Below, one piece after another: positions 48,995 through 57,793 of a stretch of 64,000 bases of DNA. This stretch comes from Deinococcus multiflagellatus (GTDB taxonomy: Bacteria > Deinococcota > Deinococci > Deinococcales > Deinococcaceae): NCBI RefSeq assembly GCF_020166415.1, contig NZ_JAIQXV010000010.1, forward strand, positions 62,001 through 126,000. The letters are read 5' to 3'. The notes under the pieces are model-generated. The model saw nothing but the letters and a program-made list of their open reading frames with translations, was not told the origin of the DNA and ran no database searches. A program made the position numbers and the translations under genes. How positions within the stretch are numbered: the stretch's first letter is position 1; every line of letters starts with the position of its first letter.

Positions 48995-49994
48995 GGGTGC
49001 GCCTCAGTAGCCACAGGAAAAAGGGCCCGCCCAGCAGCGTGGTCACAATGCCCACCTGCGACAGCGGCGTGGTGCGCGCCAGCAGGTCGGCCAGCACCAC
49101 CAGCGCGGCGCCCAGCAGCGCCGAGAGCGGCAGCAGCGTGCGGTGCCCGGCCCCAAAGGCCAGCCGCACCACATGCGGCACCAGCAGCCCCACGAAGCCA
49201 ATAATGCCCACGTAGGCCACCGCCCCCGCCGTGGCGACGCTGGCCGCGCCGATCACCAGCAGCCGCAGCCGCTCTACTGGCACCCCCAGGCTGCGGGCGG
49301 TGAGTTCGCCCAGTTGCAGGGTGTCCAGGGCGCGGGCCAGCAGCAGCAGCGCGCCGGCCCCCAGGCCCACGTAGGGCAGCACCGCGCCCACCTCGCGCCA
49401 GCCGCTGAAGCCCAGGTCGCCCAGGGTGTAGGCCAGCACCTCGCGCGCGCGGTCCTCGCCGCGCAGCAGCAGCGCCGTGGACAGGGCGCTGAGCACGCTG
49501 CCCACCATCACGCCCGCCAGCACCAGCCGGGTGGGCGGCAGGCGGCGGCCTTCGCGCGCCAGCGCCAGCGTGGCCATGACCGCGCCCAGCGCCCCCAGCA
49601 GCGCCGCCGCCGGAATCAGGGGCCGTGGGCCGCCGCCCACGATCACGGCAGTGGCCCCCAGGGCGCCGCCGCTGGCCACGCCCAGCAGGTAGGGATCGGC
49701 CAGGGGGTTGCGGAACACGCCCTGAAAGGCCCCGCCGCACACCCCCAGGCTGGCGCCCACCAGCACGCCCATCACCACGCGCGGCAGCCGGATCTGCCAC
49801 ACGATCACGTCGTTGCCGGCCAGTTCCTGTCCGCTCAGGCCACGCCACAGCGCGACCAGCACCTCGCCGGGCGGCACCATGACGCGGCCCAGCCCCGTGC
49901 CCAGCACCACGGCCAACAGCAGCAGCAGGGCCAGCCCCGCCACCTGCAGGGGCAGGGCCGAACGGGGCGGGCGGGGCGCGGCGGCGCTGGACAC
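48987..49994 (-). CDS. btuC: Cobalamin ABC transporter permease BtuC-like
   Basis: 335 residues of the FecCD/BtuC family with about ten membrane helices. Family blocks: IRLPRVVMGVLVGASLGVCGGAFQGVFRNPLADPYLLGV in the first third and GAVAYVGIIGFVGLLVPHVVRLAFG near residue 245, the coupling region to the ATPase. It lies between the binding protein and the ATPase, with the start 4 nt from the btuF stop. Confidence 0.93.
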   Translation of the reverse strand: MSSAAAPRPPRSALPLQVAGLALLLLLAVVLGTGLGRVMVPPGEVLVALWRGLSGQELAGNDVIVWQIRLPRVVMGVLVGASLGVCGGAFQGVFRNPLADPYLLGVASGGALGATAVIVGGGPRPLIPAAALLGALGAVMATLALAREGRRLPPTRLVLAGVMVGSVLSALSTALLLRGEDRAREVLAYTLGDLGFSGWREVGAVLPYVGLGAGALLLLARALDTLQLGELTARSLGVPVERLRLLVIGAASVATAGAVAYVGIIGFVGLLVPHVVRLAFGAGHRTLLPLSALLGAALVVLADLLARTTPLSQVGIVTTLLGGPFFLWLLRRTRD

Positions 49995-49998
49995 AGCC

Positions 49999-50871
49999 TT
50001 ACTTGAAGAGTTCAGGGTGAACGAGCTTGGCCAGCCCGCGCAGGGCCTGGGGCAGGCGGGGGCCGGGGCGGCCCAGCATGGTGTTCAGCTCTTTGGGCAC
50101 GGTCATGACCTTGCCGGTTTTCAGGGCCGTGATGGTGTTCCAGCCGGGGCGGGCGCCGGCCGTCCCCGCGTCCACGCCCAGAATCAGCTGCGGGTTCTGC
50201 TTCACGATGAATTCGGGGTCTACCTTGGGAAAATCGCCCATCGTCGCCGGAATGATGTTGCGCGCGCCGGCCTTGGTCAGCAGCGTGCCCATGAAGGAAT
50301 TCGGGCCGATGGAGTACGGGGTGGGGTCAATCTCGTAGTAGGCGGTGGGCTTGTTCACGGCCGTCTTGGTCAGAATCTCGACCTTGGCAATCTCGCGCTT
50401 CATAGAGGTCACCAGCGCCTTGGCCTGTGCCTCGCGGTTGACGATCTTGCCCAGCAGCAGGGTCTTGCTGAACACCTCGTCGTAGGTTTCGGGGTTCACG
50501 GCGATCACCGTGATGCCCGCCTGGGTCAGCGGCTCAGCCAGCTTGCCGTACTTGCTCACCAGCACGAGGTCGGGTTTGCGGGCCACAATCGCTTCCACGT
50601 TGGGGTTGTACAGCCCGCCCATCTTGGGCAGCTTGGTGACGTAGGCGGGGTAATCGCTGTAGTCGTCCACGCCCACCAGCCTGTCGCAGGCGGCCAGGGC
50701 GCACAGCGTTTCGCTGGTGCTGGGCAGCATGCTCACAATGCGCTTTGGCTCGGCCTTCAGGGTCACCTTGCGGCCCAGGTCGTCGGTGAAGGTCAGGGGG
50801 TAGGTGGTGGCGCTGGCCGCCGCCGACAGGGCGGCGCACAGGACAGCAGTCAGGGTCAGGGCACGGTTCAT
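49999..50871 (-). CDS. btuF: Cobalamin-binding periplasmic protein BtuF-like
   Basis: 290 residues with signal peptide ending AASA. Two-lobed metal-chelate-binding fold: FTDDLGRKVTLKAEPKRIVSMLPSTSETLCAL at the start, VGVDDYSDYP, then EAIVARKPDLVLVSKYG and the linker helix. Substrate assigned from the riboswitch. First gene of the operon; GCAAGGAGA lies before ATG 50871. Confidence 0.9.
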   Translation of the reverse strand: MNRALTLTAVLCAALSAAASATTYPLTFTDDLGRKVTLKAEPKRIVSMLPSTSETLCALAACDRLVGVDDYSDYPAYVTKLPKMGGLYNPNVEAIVARKPDLVLVSKYGKLAEPLTQAGITVIAVNPETYDEVFSKTLLLGKIVNREAQAKALVTSMKREIAKVEILTKTAVNKPTAYYEIDPTPYSIGPNSFMGTLLTKAGARNIIPATMGDFPKVDPEFIVKQNPQLILGVDAGTAGARPGWNTITALKTGKVMTVPKELNTMLGRPGPRLPQALRGLAKLVHPELFK

Positions 50872-50912
50872 GGGCAGTCTCCTTGCCTGGACCCCTCGGT
50901 CTTCGGCGCCAC

Positions 50913-50939
50913 AAAAACGCCGCCCCAGTCGGGGGGCGG
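50913..50939 (-). terminator. Intrinsic terminator of the cobalamin riboswitch
   Basis: On the minus strand CCGCCCC pairs with GGGGCGG across CCGACT and is followed by CGTTTTT, a classic Rho-independent terminator. It lies between the aptamer and btuF, so ligand-bound RNA would stop transcription there. Confidence 0.9.
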
Positions 50940-50999
50940 TCAGGGGTCAACGCAGGGGCCGCGTGCGGGGGGCCCACGGGGGGGCCGCCAACTTTCACG

Positions 51000-51158
51000 G
51001 CCGTGCCCCCTTTCCGCGAGAGGTCAGGCCACATGCTCCGCAGGGCGAGGCATGAACGGCGGAGGTGTTCGGTCTTGTCCCCACGCCTGGCGGGGCTTAC
51101 CGTTGCGCGACAGAACCGGACTCTCACCGGATTTCCCCCCGCAGCCGTCAGGGGGCAG
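51000..51158 (-). ncRNA. Cobalamin riboswitch
   Basis: On the minus strand the core reads GGGGGGAAATCCGGTGAGAG, TCCGGTTCTGTCGCGCAACG, GTAAGCCCC, then a GCCAGG...AAGACCG block in place of the usual GCCAGGAGACC, all typical of B12 aptamers. TATACT at 51162-51157 is a likely -10 box directly upstream, just after the end of the 51203 gene. With the terminator it forms a complete attenuation unit for btuFCD. It occupies most of the 331-nt gap. Confidence 0.92.
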
Positions 51159-51202
51159 TATAGAGCACAGAGCTTCTCCGCCTGCCAAAGAGGGCGAGGC
51201 CC

Positions 51203-51844
51203 TTACGGCCTGACCAGATACTGCGCGTTGCTGGCCAAGCTGTCGCCGTCGCGCACGACATCAAACAGCGCCCTGGTGAGTTTATTGTTTGGGTCAACGC
51301 TCCAATAGTCAGGCTTCTTGCCGTCGCGCAACCGCACACCCACTGGAACCAAATACACGACAGGAAGAATGTTGGGGTCACGACGGGCCATCTCCAAGGC
51401 CTGCTCCATGCTCAATTGATTGCTGGGATCATAGCCGAGAAGTTGACCTTCGGCGTTAAAACGTGCGCCCCGCAATTCGCGCATACGTGCGACCTGAGCA
51501 CCCACATTTGGAGCTTTAAATTCAACCCTGGCAGTACCCTGACTGCCAGAAGTTTTTACATCAATCACTTTCCAACTGTACTCGTTGAGGTCGGACGGCT
51601 CACGGCGATCTATATAAGGTGTCAATACGCCCCATGTCTGAGCGAGTATTTGTTCACCAGTCTGAGTTTCTCCCAATGAAGCCGCCAGGATATTGGCATC
51701 AACTAAAAGCAGTCCCCGGATGAATTGATCTATGGCCTGCTCAGGTGTACGCGTGGCGCGCTTGGCGGTATTCTGTGTCACGATAATGGCCCCCCCAGCA
51801 AGAACAAGAGCGGCAATAAGAAAGGTGCTGTTCATACGAGTCAC
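51203..51844 (-). CDS. Membrane-anchored protein of unknown function (less GC-rich)
   Basis: 213 residues. An N-terminal uncleaved-type helix (FLIAALVLAGGAIIVTQ) anchors it, the rest facing out: PEQAIDQFIRGLLLVDANILAAS, SWKVIDVKTSGSQGTARVEF, a pattern like NTF2/SnoaL-type or DUF4878-type small domains. GTG 51844 overlaps the stop of the upstream 546-aa gene; ATG 51835 is the alternative. Codon use is less GC-rich than neighbours. Confidence 0.75.
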   Translation of the reverse strand: MTRMNSTFLIAALVLAGGAIIVTQNTAKRATRTPEQAIDQFIRGLLLVDANILAASLGETQTGEQILAQTWGVLTPYIDRREPSDLNEYSWKVIDVKTSGSQGTARVEFKAPNVGAQVARMRELRGARFNAEGQLLGYDPSNQLSMEQALEMARRDPNILPVVYLVPVGVRLRDGKKPDYWSVDPNNKLTRALFDVVRDGDSLASNAQYLVRP

Positions 51845-53481
51845 CTCAGGTAAGCGAGCCGAACGTCCTCTTCGGCTAAAATGCGCTTGACAGCATCCCT
51901 TTTGCCCTTAGGAAGGGCTAGATAGATGTCGCTAACGGTGGCCTGAATAAAGGCATCTCGGCTGCCAAGCGCATTCCATTTAATAATGAGATTGGCGGCG
52001 TTCATAGATTCTAAGTACGTGTAATAATTATCGAGTAAAAAATCGCTTATTGCGCCTCGTTGACCGGGTGGAAAGGCATTCACTAATGAAAACGCGTCCA
52101 CCATATTAACAACCATCACCAGGCTGCCCTGATCTTTGGCTGTTTTCAAGGCCAGCATGACCAGCTGCTGGACATCCGGTTCGTCAAAGCCTTTGGAGTA
52201 CAGGTAGATCAGCTGCAAGAGCATCGTGGCATGTCGCTCAGGCACCATTCTTTCGCGCTGCTGGGAATCACGGTAGGCTTTGGTCTCTTTGGCAACGTAC
52301 TGATTGCCCACCGTGAAGTCCTGTAAAAAATCCTGTCCCCAGACTTGCAGGCCCCCCAAGACATCACCGTAGCGGTCCACCGTTGAAGTGGGTTGAATCC
52401 CAGCCATAACGGGCTGAATGGCATCTGGCGCAATTTTGTTCAGATTCCCGATGCCTGCTTGCGGTGTTTTTGTGATGTCTCCCGTCAATTTGCCGTCTTT
52501 AAGCGTATAGGGGTTCTGAGGCGTCAGACCCTGACCCACCAGCGCCGTCATACGCCGCCAGGTGACCAGACGTTCGGTGCTCATGTCCGCACCCATGACG
52601 TACCGCATCGCCCCGTCTGTCAGATTGGCCTGGATGCCCTGAAAGACCGCCCATGTCCCGACGGCACCGCTGACACTGCCGTTGTTGAGAAGCCTCTGTA
52701 TATCGCCGTACATCTTGCGCCCGGCAATATCGAACACCCCGCTCATGCGGAAAAAGTCCGGTTTGAAGTCCGATGGCTTGGCGCCGTACTTCTGTCCGTA
52801 GCTCTGCGCCACCCAGGCCTCGGCGCGCGGCAGGTCAAAGCGAATGTGTGCCAGCATGGACGCCACCAAGGCGAACAGCACCCCACCTGCCTCCGTCGGG
52901 AAACCGTCACCGTGTTCCATGTTGTGGGCGCTTTGAAACGCCGCTTTCCAATGCGGCTCCACCTGGGACTGTGCCGCCTTCAGGTTGTCGGCGTAAATCT
53001 TGTCGAAGTACAGAACGCACTGCATCACGTAGCTGGGGTAATCGAAGGTTCGTTCTTCGCAGTACCGTATTTCCTGTTCTGTGACGTAGCTGTAGACTTT
53101 GGCGAACCAGTAACGGTAGTCCAGGACCTTCGTCTTGTCTTTGCTGAGCATCGCGTCAGCCCGGTCACGTTGCCCCTTGAGGAGACTGCGCGCCCCGGCA
53201 AGCAGGGTCTTGTACGCGGACTCGCTCTCGCCAATGTTGATGTTGGGGACACCGAACTCGTCCCGGACAGGTGGATGACCGAAGAGCTTGCCCTTCTTGC
53301 GCCAAGGGCTAATGGCCCCAGCCAGACGGTTCGCTGTTGCCTGGGCAGAGGTTGAAGGTGCCAGGGCCATAACGGGTTCAGTTTGCTCGCGTGCCGCAGC
53401 GGGCGCCGTCGTGTTGGCGGTGGTGGATTGACGGGAAGATGGGGTCGCGCCCTCGCCAGGGCGACGCGGCTCGAACGTCAT
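51841..53481 (-). CDS. Large protein with DUF5995-like region, unknown function
   Basis: 546 residues, no signal peptide. The first 60 or so residues are disordered and rich in S, T, A, P, E. The middle contains EPHWKAAFQSAHNMEHG and SMLAHIRFDLPRAEAWVAQSYG, reminiscent of DUF5995 (WxxAF and AHIxxDLPxA), a family of unknown role. The C-terminal 200 residues are helical. A TAGGGT box ends 6 nt before the ATG. Less GC-rich than the surroundings, especially the 3' half. It overlaps the membrane-anchored gene by 4 nt, so the pair likely acts together. Confidence 0.75.
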   Translation of the reverse strand: MTFEPRRPGEGATPSSRQSTTANTTAPAAAREQTEPVMALAPSTSAQATANRLAGAISPWRKKGKLFGHPPVRDEFGVPNINIGESESAYKTLLAGARSLLKGQRDRADAMLSKDKTKVLDYRYWFAKVYSYVTEQEIRYCEERTFDYPSYVMQCVLYFDKIYADNLKAAQSQVEPHWKAAFQSAHNMEHGDGFPTEAGGVLFALVASMLAHIRFDLPRAEAWVAQSYGQKYGAKPSDFKPDFFRMSGVFDIAGRKMYGDIQRLLNNGSVSGAVGTWAVFQGIQANLTDGAMRYVMGADMSTERLVTWRRMTALVGQGLTPQNPYTLKDGKLTGDITKTPQAGIGNLNKIAPDAIQPVMAGIQPTSTVDRYGDVLGGLQVWGQDFLQDFTVGNQYVAKETKAYRDSQQRERMVPERHATMLLQLIYLYSKGFDEPDVQQLVMLALKTAKDQGSLVMVVNMVDAFSLVNAFPPGQRGAISDFLLDNYYTYLESMNAANLIIKWNALGSRDAFIQATVSDIYLALPKGKRDAVKRILAEEDVRLAYLR

Positions 53482-53560
53482 GGCTTAACCCTAGGTCATC
53501 TGGCCTGGGGTCTGGGCGCAGATTGACCAGCCCTTGGGTGGCCGCTGCCTTCAGAGAGTC

Positions 53561-54202
53561 TTAGGGGAGTGGGTCGCCCAGCGGCCCGGACAGGCCGGTC
53601 AGCACCTCGGCCAGCTCTGCCGTGACCGCCTTGATGCCCCCGCGCGGTGAGATGGGCTCGCCAAAGCGGATCACCCAGGCCTTGCCCCGGCGGCTGATGC
53701 CGGCCGGCAGAATGGGCGCCCGGCCCTTGGCGGCAATCAGGGCCACGCCGCCCTGCATCTCGGCGCCGCCGCGCGTGCCCTGCGGAAAGATGCCCACGGT
53801 GCCGCCCGCCTTCAGCACCCGCAGGGCGGTGCGCACCGCGACCAGATCATTGCCGCTGCGGTCCACCGGAAACGATCCCCCAGCGCGGATGATGTGCCCA
53901 ATGCCGGGCACAAACAGCTCTTTTTTCGCCATGAACTGTAGGTAACGCCCCGGCGGCAGCGCGCGGGCCACCAGAAACGGGTCCAGGGCGCCGACATGGT
54001 TGGCGGCCACCACCAGCGGGGTGCCCGGGGGCGGCACGTGCTCGCGGCCATGCACTTCCAGGTGTTGCCCCGCCAGCAGCACGGGCAGGTAGGTCACGTC
54101 CACCACCAAGCGGTACACCCGGGGGTTCACGGGGGGCGCGGGCGGTTCGGCAGGGGGCACCTGGGCGGGGGCAGCGCGCTCGGGGCGGGCGGCGTCACTC
54201 AT
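53561..54202 (-). CDS. 1-acyl-sn-glycerol-3-phosphate acyltransferase (PlsC-like)
   Basis: 213 residues. Acyltransferase motif I NHVGALDP, motif II region KKELFVPGIGHIIRAGGSFPVDR, motif III FPQGTRGG (Q for the usual E) and motif IV IAAKGRAPILPAGI. Transfers an acyl group to lysophosphatidic acid in phospholipid synthesis. A 30-residue proline/alanine-rich N-terminal extension precedes the domain. Start ATG 54202 is fixed by a TATGCT box ending 7 nt upstream; the ATG at 54211 overlaps that box. Confidence 0.9.
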   Translation of the reverse strand: MSDAARPERAAPAQVPPAEPPAPPVNPRVYRLVVDVTYLPVLLAGQHLEVHGREHVPPPGTPLVVAANHVGALDPFLVARALPPGRYLQFMAKKELFVPGIGHIIRAGGSFPVDRSGNDLVAVRTALRVLKAGGTVGIFPQGTRGGAEMQGGVALIAAKGRAPILPAGISRRGKAWVIRFGEPISPRGGIKAVTAELAEVLTGLSGPLGDPLP

Positions 54203-54294
54203 GGGGGTCAGCATACGCGCCGGGGCCGGGGGCTCACAGCGCAACCCAACATCGCCCAGGGCGGCGCCAGGGCGAACGAAGTGAGAGCGGGCAC

Positions 54295-54424
54295 CATATG
54301 GCTTGAAGGTGAACTCTGCAGGTCATGTGGTGCGAGCGGCGCGAGTGCCCGCGACAGACAGCGGTTGGCGTGGCGTTGAGGGGCTGCTTTCCTCCCCTGG
54401 GCCGAACGGGAGACCGTTGTGAGG
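54295..54424 (+). repeat. Dispersed ~130-bp repeat, copy B
   Basis: Shares GGTCATGTGG, GCGAGTG, GCGACAGACA, CGGTTGGCGTGGCGTTGAGG, CCTCCCCTGGGC and AGACCG blocks with copy A at 14792-14944, in the opposite orientation. It occupies the centre of the gap between plsC and xseB; the rest of that gap holds no gene. Confidence 0.8.
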
Positions 54425-54499
54425 GTTCGGCCGAGACAGCGCCGCCAACGGAAGTGCAGGGGCCGTCATCTGGCCCGTGGCTACACCTGGCCGCCGCCG

Positions 54500-54760
54500 T
54501 CAGTCCTCATCCTCGTCGGCTTCGTTGTCCAGGGCCTCATCCTCGGGATCCTCGTCGGCGCCGGCCCAGTCGCCGGCCAGCACCGCGCGCACCGCTTCAA
54601 TGCGCGCGCGGCACTCGGCGTAGGCTTCGCGCGCCTCTTCCAGCAGGGGCAGCACGCGGTCCAGATCGGCCTCGCCGCCCTCCAGTTCGGCAGCAATCCG
54701 CGACAGCCGGGCATAGGCCTCGCGGTAGGACAGTGGACGGGGGGCACTCACGCGGGCCAT
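54500..54760 (-). CDS. xseB: Exodeoxyribonuclease VII small subunit XseB
   Basis: 86 residues. The helical hairpin SYREAYARLSRIAAELEGGEADLDRVLPLLEEAREAYAECRARI is the XseB domain; the acidic tail (ADEDPEDEALDNEADEDED) is longer than usual. It forms the nuclease with XseA, which is not in this window. ATG 54760; another start is not plausible. Divergent from the flavin reductase gene, 27 nt apart. Confidence 0.9.
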   Translation of the reverse strand: MARVSAPRPLSYREAYARLSRIAAELEGGEADLDRVLPLLEEAREAYAECRARIEAVRAVLAGDWAGADEDPEDEALDNEADEDED

Positions 54761-54787
54761 GCTAGCGCCCCCCGCTAGGCTGGGGCC

Positions 54788-55456
54788 ATGCCCGCTGCGC
54801 CCACCCCGCCCCCTCAACACTTTGACCTGACCGCCTTGCCTGCGGCGGCGCGCTACAAGCTGCTCACGGCGGTGGTGGTGCCCCGGCCCATCGCCTGGGT
54901 CTGCACCCTGGGCGAGGACGGGCATGTGAATCTGGCGCCCTATTCCTTTTTTGGCCTGATGGGCTCGGACCCGCCCGTGGTGGCCTTTGCCCCCGGGAAC
55001 CGCCCCGACGGCACCCCCAAGGACACCGCGCGCAACATTGGCCCCGGCGGCGCCTTTACGGTGAATCTGGTCAGCTTCGACCTCGCGCCGCTGATGAACG
55101 CCACCGCCACCGACTTTCCGCACGGGCACAGCGAGCCGGGCGTCCTGGGCATTGCCCTGGCCCCGGGCGTGCAGGTGCCCACCCCGCGCGTGGTGGCGGC
55201 CCCGGCGGCCCTGGAATGCCGCGAGGTGCAGACCCTCACCATTGGCCGCACCCGCATCATCCTGGGCGAGGTGCTGGGGCTGGCCCTGCAGCCGGAGGCC
55301 GTGCAGGACGCCGCGCAGTACCACGTCGACACCGCCGCGCTGGACCTCGTGGGGCGGCTGGGGGGCCGGGGCACCTACGCGCGCACGCGCGACACCTTTG
55401 TGCTGGACCGCCTGACCTTCGAAGTGTGGCAGGCCGCGCAGGAAGGGGAGAGCTAG
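54788..55456 (+). CDS. Flavin reductase family (FMN-binding split barrel) protein
   Basis: 222 residues. Split-barrel motifs PRPIAWVCTLGEDGHVNLAPYSFFGLMGSDPP and FTVNLVSFDLAPLMNATATDFPHGHSE, characteristic of the flavoprotein group related to FlrA/RutF-type reductases. The reaction is probably NAD(P)H:FMN reduction or FMN-dependent oxidation. A TAGGCT box ends 6 nt before the ATG, so it is probably leaderless. Confidence 0.88.
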   Translation: MPAAPTPPPQHFDLTALPAAARYKLLTAVVVPRPIAWVCTLGEDGHVNLAPYSFFGLMGSDPPVVAFAPGNRPDGTPKDTARNIGPGGAFTVNLVSFDLAPLMNATATDFPHGHSEPGVLGIALAPGVQVPTPRVVAAPAALECREVQTLTIGRTRIILGEVLGLALQPEAVQDAAQYHVDTAALDLVGRLGGRGTYARTRDTFVLDRLTFEVWQAAQEGES

Positions 55457-55458
55457 GC

Positions 55459-56823
55459 TCAGCGCGGCAGGGTCACGCTGGCGTTCAGGTTGCCGGTGGC
55501 CTCGCCCGTCACCAGCAGGGCCTCCGGGGTCACCTGCACCGCACGCACCTTCAGGGGGCCCACTGTGCCCTGCAGGGTCACGCCGGGGGCCACGGTGAAG
55601 GGCAGCCGGGCCTGCAGCGCGGCGCGGGCCCGGTCCAGCGGCGGGCGCAGGTCAAAGCGGGCGGCGCCCTGCAGGTAGGCCTGGGCGCGGGCGTCGGCCA
55701 GATACCCGATCACGCGGCCGGTCAGGCCTTCGCGCCGGGTGGTGACCCGCACGCCCTGCAGGGTCAGGGTCTGGCCGGCGGGGTCCAGGGCCGGGGTGCC
55801 CTGCACGTCCACGGTGGCCCCCACCCGCAGGCCCAGCGGCCCGGTGATCTGCACGCGCACAGCGGCGTTCAGGCGCGCGCCGGCCGGGCTGAACGTCACG
55901 CCCAGCACCCGCAGGGTGGGCGAGGTGGGCACCGGCAGGGGCAGCGTTCTCTGGGCCGCAGCCTGGGTGGCCAGCCGCGAGAGTTCCGGGTAGGGCAGCC
56001 GCACAGGCACCTGCAGGTCCAGGCCGGGGCTCAGCTGCGGCACGGTGTTCAGCGGCGGCAGGGGGCGCGCGGGGCCCGGGGCCGGGGCGCGGCCCAGACC
56101 GGCTCCCAGGTTCAGGTTGGCGCCCAGCGTCAACTTCAGGGCGTCTGGGGTAAAGCGTGGCGGCGTCACCTGCAGGCTCAGGGGCTGGACCCGGGCGTAG
56201 GCGGGTTCGGGCGTGGGCAGGGTCCAGGGCTGGGCCGCGCGCGCCCACAGGGCCTCGGCGCGGGGGCGCAGGCGGGCGCCGCTGCGCACCGCCGCTTCTA
56301 TCTGCGCCGCCACCCGGTCCAGCTGCGCGCGCACCTGGGGGTCCACCAGCGACTGCACGCTGATCCGCACGCCCTGGGTCAGGTCCACGCTCAGGGGGTC
56401 GGTCCACGCATAATCGCCTTTCACGCGCACCCCGGCCTCCCACTCGGGCGTCACGTACGGCGTGACGGTCAGGCGAATGGTCGCCTCGCCGCCAAAGTCG
56501 CGCGCCAGGGTGCCGCTGCCGGCCGGAATGGCCCGGAACGCCGCGCGGATGGGCACCTGCACCACCAGCCCCGAGCCATCTGCCGCCGGGTTGATGCGAA
56601 CGTGGCCGGTGCGCGTCACGGTGCCCTGCAACTGCACGCTCAGCAGGCCCCCCAGAAAGCTGCGCGTTTCGTCCACCCGCGCAAATTCCTGCGGCACGCG
56701 GGCATTGGCGGCTTCCTGCACGCTGCTCAGGGGCACCGTCACCGGCAGGGTCAGGGTGGACACGGCGCAGGCGGGGGCGGTCATGAGCGCAGTCAACACG
56801 ACCGGCATGAGAAGGCGGCGCAT
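55459..56823 (-). CDS. DUF4403 family exported protein
   Basis: 454 residues with signal peptide MRRLLMPVVLTALMTAPACA. DUF4403 features: STLTLPVTVPLSSVQEAANARVPQEF, near the start, and two large beta-rich halves ending in EALLVTGEATGNLNASVTLPR. The family resembles lipid-binding TULIP-type domains and is usually periplasmic; function unknown. A TACCCT box ends 7 nt before the ATG. Its stop is 2 nt from the end of the convergent flavin reductase gene. Confidence 0.85.
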   Translation of the reverse strand: MRRLLMPVVLTALMTAPACAVSTLTLPVTVPLSSVQEAANARVPQEFARVDETRSFLGGLLSVQLQGTVTRTGHVRINPAADGSGLVVQVPIRAAFRAIPAGSGTLARDFGGEATIRLTVTPYVTPEWEAGVRVKGDYAWTDPLSVDLTQGVRISVQSLVDPQVRAQLDRVAAQIEAAVRSGARLRPRAEALWARAAQPWTLPTPEPAYARVQPLSLQVTPPRFTPDALKLTLGANLNLGAGLGRAPAPGPARPLPPLNTVPQLSPGLDLQVPVRLPYPELSRLATQAAAQRTLPLPVPTSPTLRVLGVTFSPAGARLNAAVRVQITGPLGLRVGATVDVQGTPALDPAGQTLTLQGVRVTTRREGLTGRVIGYLADARAQAYLQGAARFDLRPPLDRARAALQARLPFTVAPGVTLQGTVGPLKVRAVQVTPEALLVTGEATGNLNASVTLPR

Positions 56824-56900
56824 GGGGGCCAGGGTAGCGGCGGCGGGTGAGAGAGGGTGGAGTGCCGCTCTGTAAGCCGACCCAGGAGGGCGTGGTGCTG

Positions 56901-56952
56901 GGCGTCGAGGAGTCAGGGGTCGAGGGGTCCAGCCGTTGAGAGGTCCAGAAGG
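56901..56952. repeat. Iterated repeat element 11 (8-nt GTCGAGGA type), one arm
   Basis: Six 8-nt units such as GTCGAGGA, GTCCAGCC and GTTGAGAG stand between the DUF4403 and zinc-ribbon genes. No complementary arm is apparent. Confidence 0.7.
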
Positions 56953-56990
56953 GGCCCATTCCTGGCGGTGTGTCGGGTGAGAATACCCAG

Positions 56991-57350
56991 ATGAAATTTG
57001 CTTGCCCCTGCGGCGAGGTCATCCGCGATCAAACGGACTTTTTGCCTCATAAGGCGCACCTGCTTCCCGACGAGCGCCTGCACGCGTTTCTGGACAGCCT
57101 GGAAGAACTGGTGCTGGAAATCGAAGCCTTGACCGTTCAGGAGCGGCGAGAACGGCTCAGTGACCGCATCACGGATCTCTGGTTGCGCGATATGCGGGCC
57201 CTGTACCAGTGCCCGGTCTGCGGGCGGCTGAATGTGGACAGCCTTGACCGCCAGCGTGGCTATTCCTTTGTCCCAGAAGAAGAGGGAACCCCCGGCAACC
57301 TCTTGGCCACCTCAACCCGGGCCGCGCGCGGTGACGCCCCGATCCCCTGA
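56991..57350 (+). CDS. Zinc-ribbon-type protein of unknown function
   Basis: 119 residues. Cysteine pairs CPCG near residue 5 and CPVCGR near residue 75 look like a split zinc ribbon around a helical, acidic middle (ERLHAFLDSLEELVLEIEAL). ATG 56991 is used, with an in-frame GTG at 56970 upstream. It stands alone before yjbQ; no function can be proposed beyond metal binding. Confidence 0.7.
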   Translation: MKFACPCGEVIRDQTDFLPHKAHLLPDERLHAFLDSLEELVLEIEALTVQERRERLSDRITDLWLRDMRALYQCPVCGRLNVDSLDRQRGYSFVPEEEGTPGNLLATSTRAARGDAPIP

Positions 57351-57367
57351 CCCCTACACTCGGCCCC

Positions 57368-57793
57368 ATGTGGACCCAGCACACCCTGACCTTGCCGGCC
57401 CGGCGGCGCGGCTTTCACCTGATTACCCGCGACGTGGTCCAGGCCGTGCCGGAACTGGCCCGCGTCCGCGCCGGGCTGCTGCAGGTGTTCATTCAGCACA
57501 CCAGCGCCAGCCTCACCCTGAACGAGAACGCCAGCCCCGACGTGCGGCGCGACTTCGAGCGGTACTTCAACCATGCAGTCCCCGAGGGATGGCGCGAGTG
57601 GGAACACACCCTCGAAGGCCCAGACGACATGCCCGCGCACATCAAGGCCAGCCTGCTGGGCCCCAGCCTGACGCTGCCGGTGCAAGGCGGGCGGCTGGCG
57701 CTGGGCACCTGGCAGGGCATCTATCTGTGCGAACACCGCGATGACGGCGGCGCGCGGCGCCTCCTGCTGACCCTGCACGGCGAAAGCGTCTGA
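57368..57793 (+). CDS. yjbQ: YjbQ/UPF0047 family protein (secondary thiamine-phosphate synthase)
   Basis: 141 residues. Family blocks FIQHTSASLTLNENASPDV, AVPEGWREWEHTLEGPDDMPAHIKASLLGPSL and LGTWQGIYLCEHRD are intact. E. coli YjbQ has weak thiamine-phosphate synthase activity in vivo, of interest next to the thi operon elsewhere in this window. A TACACT box ends 7 nt before the ATG, so it is probably leaderless. Confidence 0.93.
   Translation: MWTQHTLTLPARRRGFHLITRDVVQAVPELARVRAGLLQVFIQHTSASLTLNENASPDVRRDFERYFNHAVPEGWREWEHTLEGPDDMPAHIKASLLGPSLTLPVQGGRLALGTWQGIYLCEHRDDGGARRLLLTLHGESV

Noticed and set aside
48185..50871. Siderophore (iron) ABC transporter reading of the btu genes
   Set aside because: Protein motifs fit both, but the upstream cobalamin aptamer with terminator supports B12.
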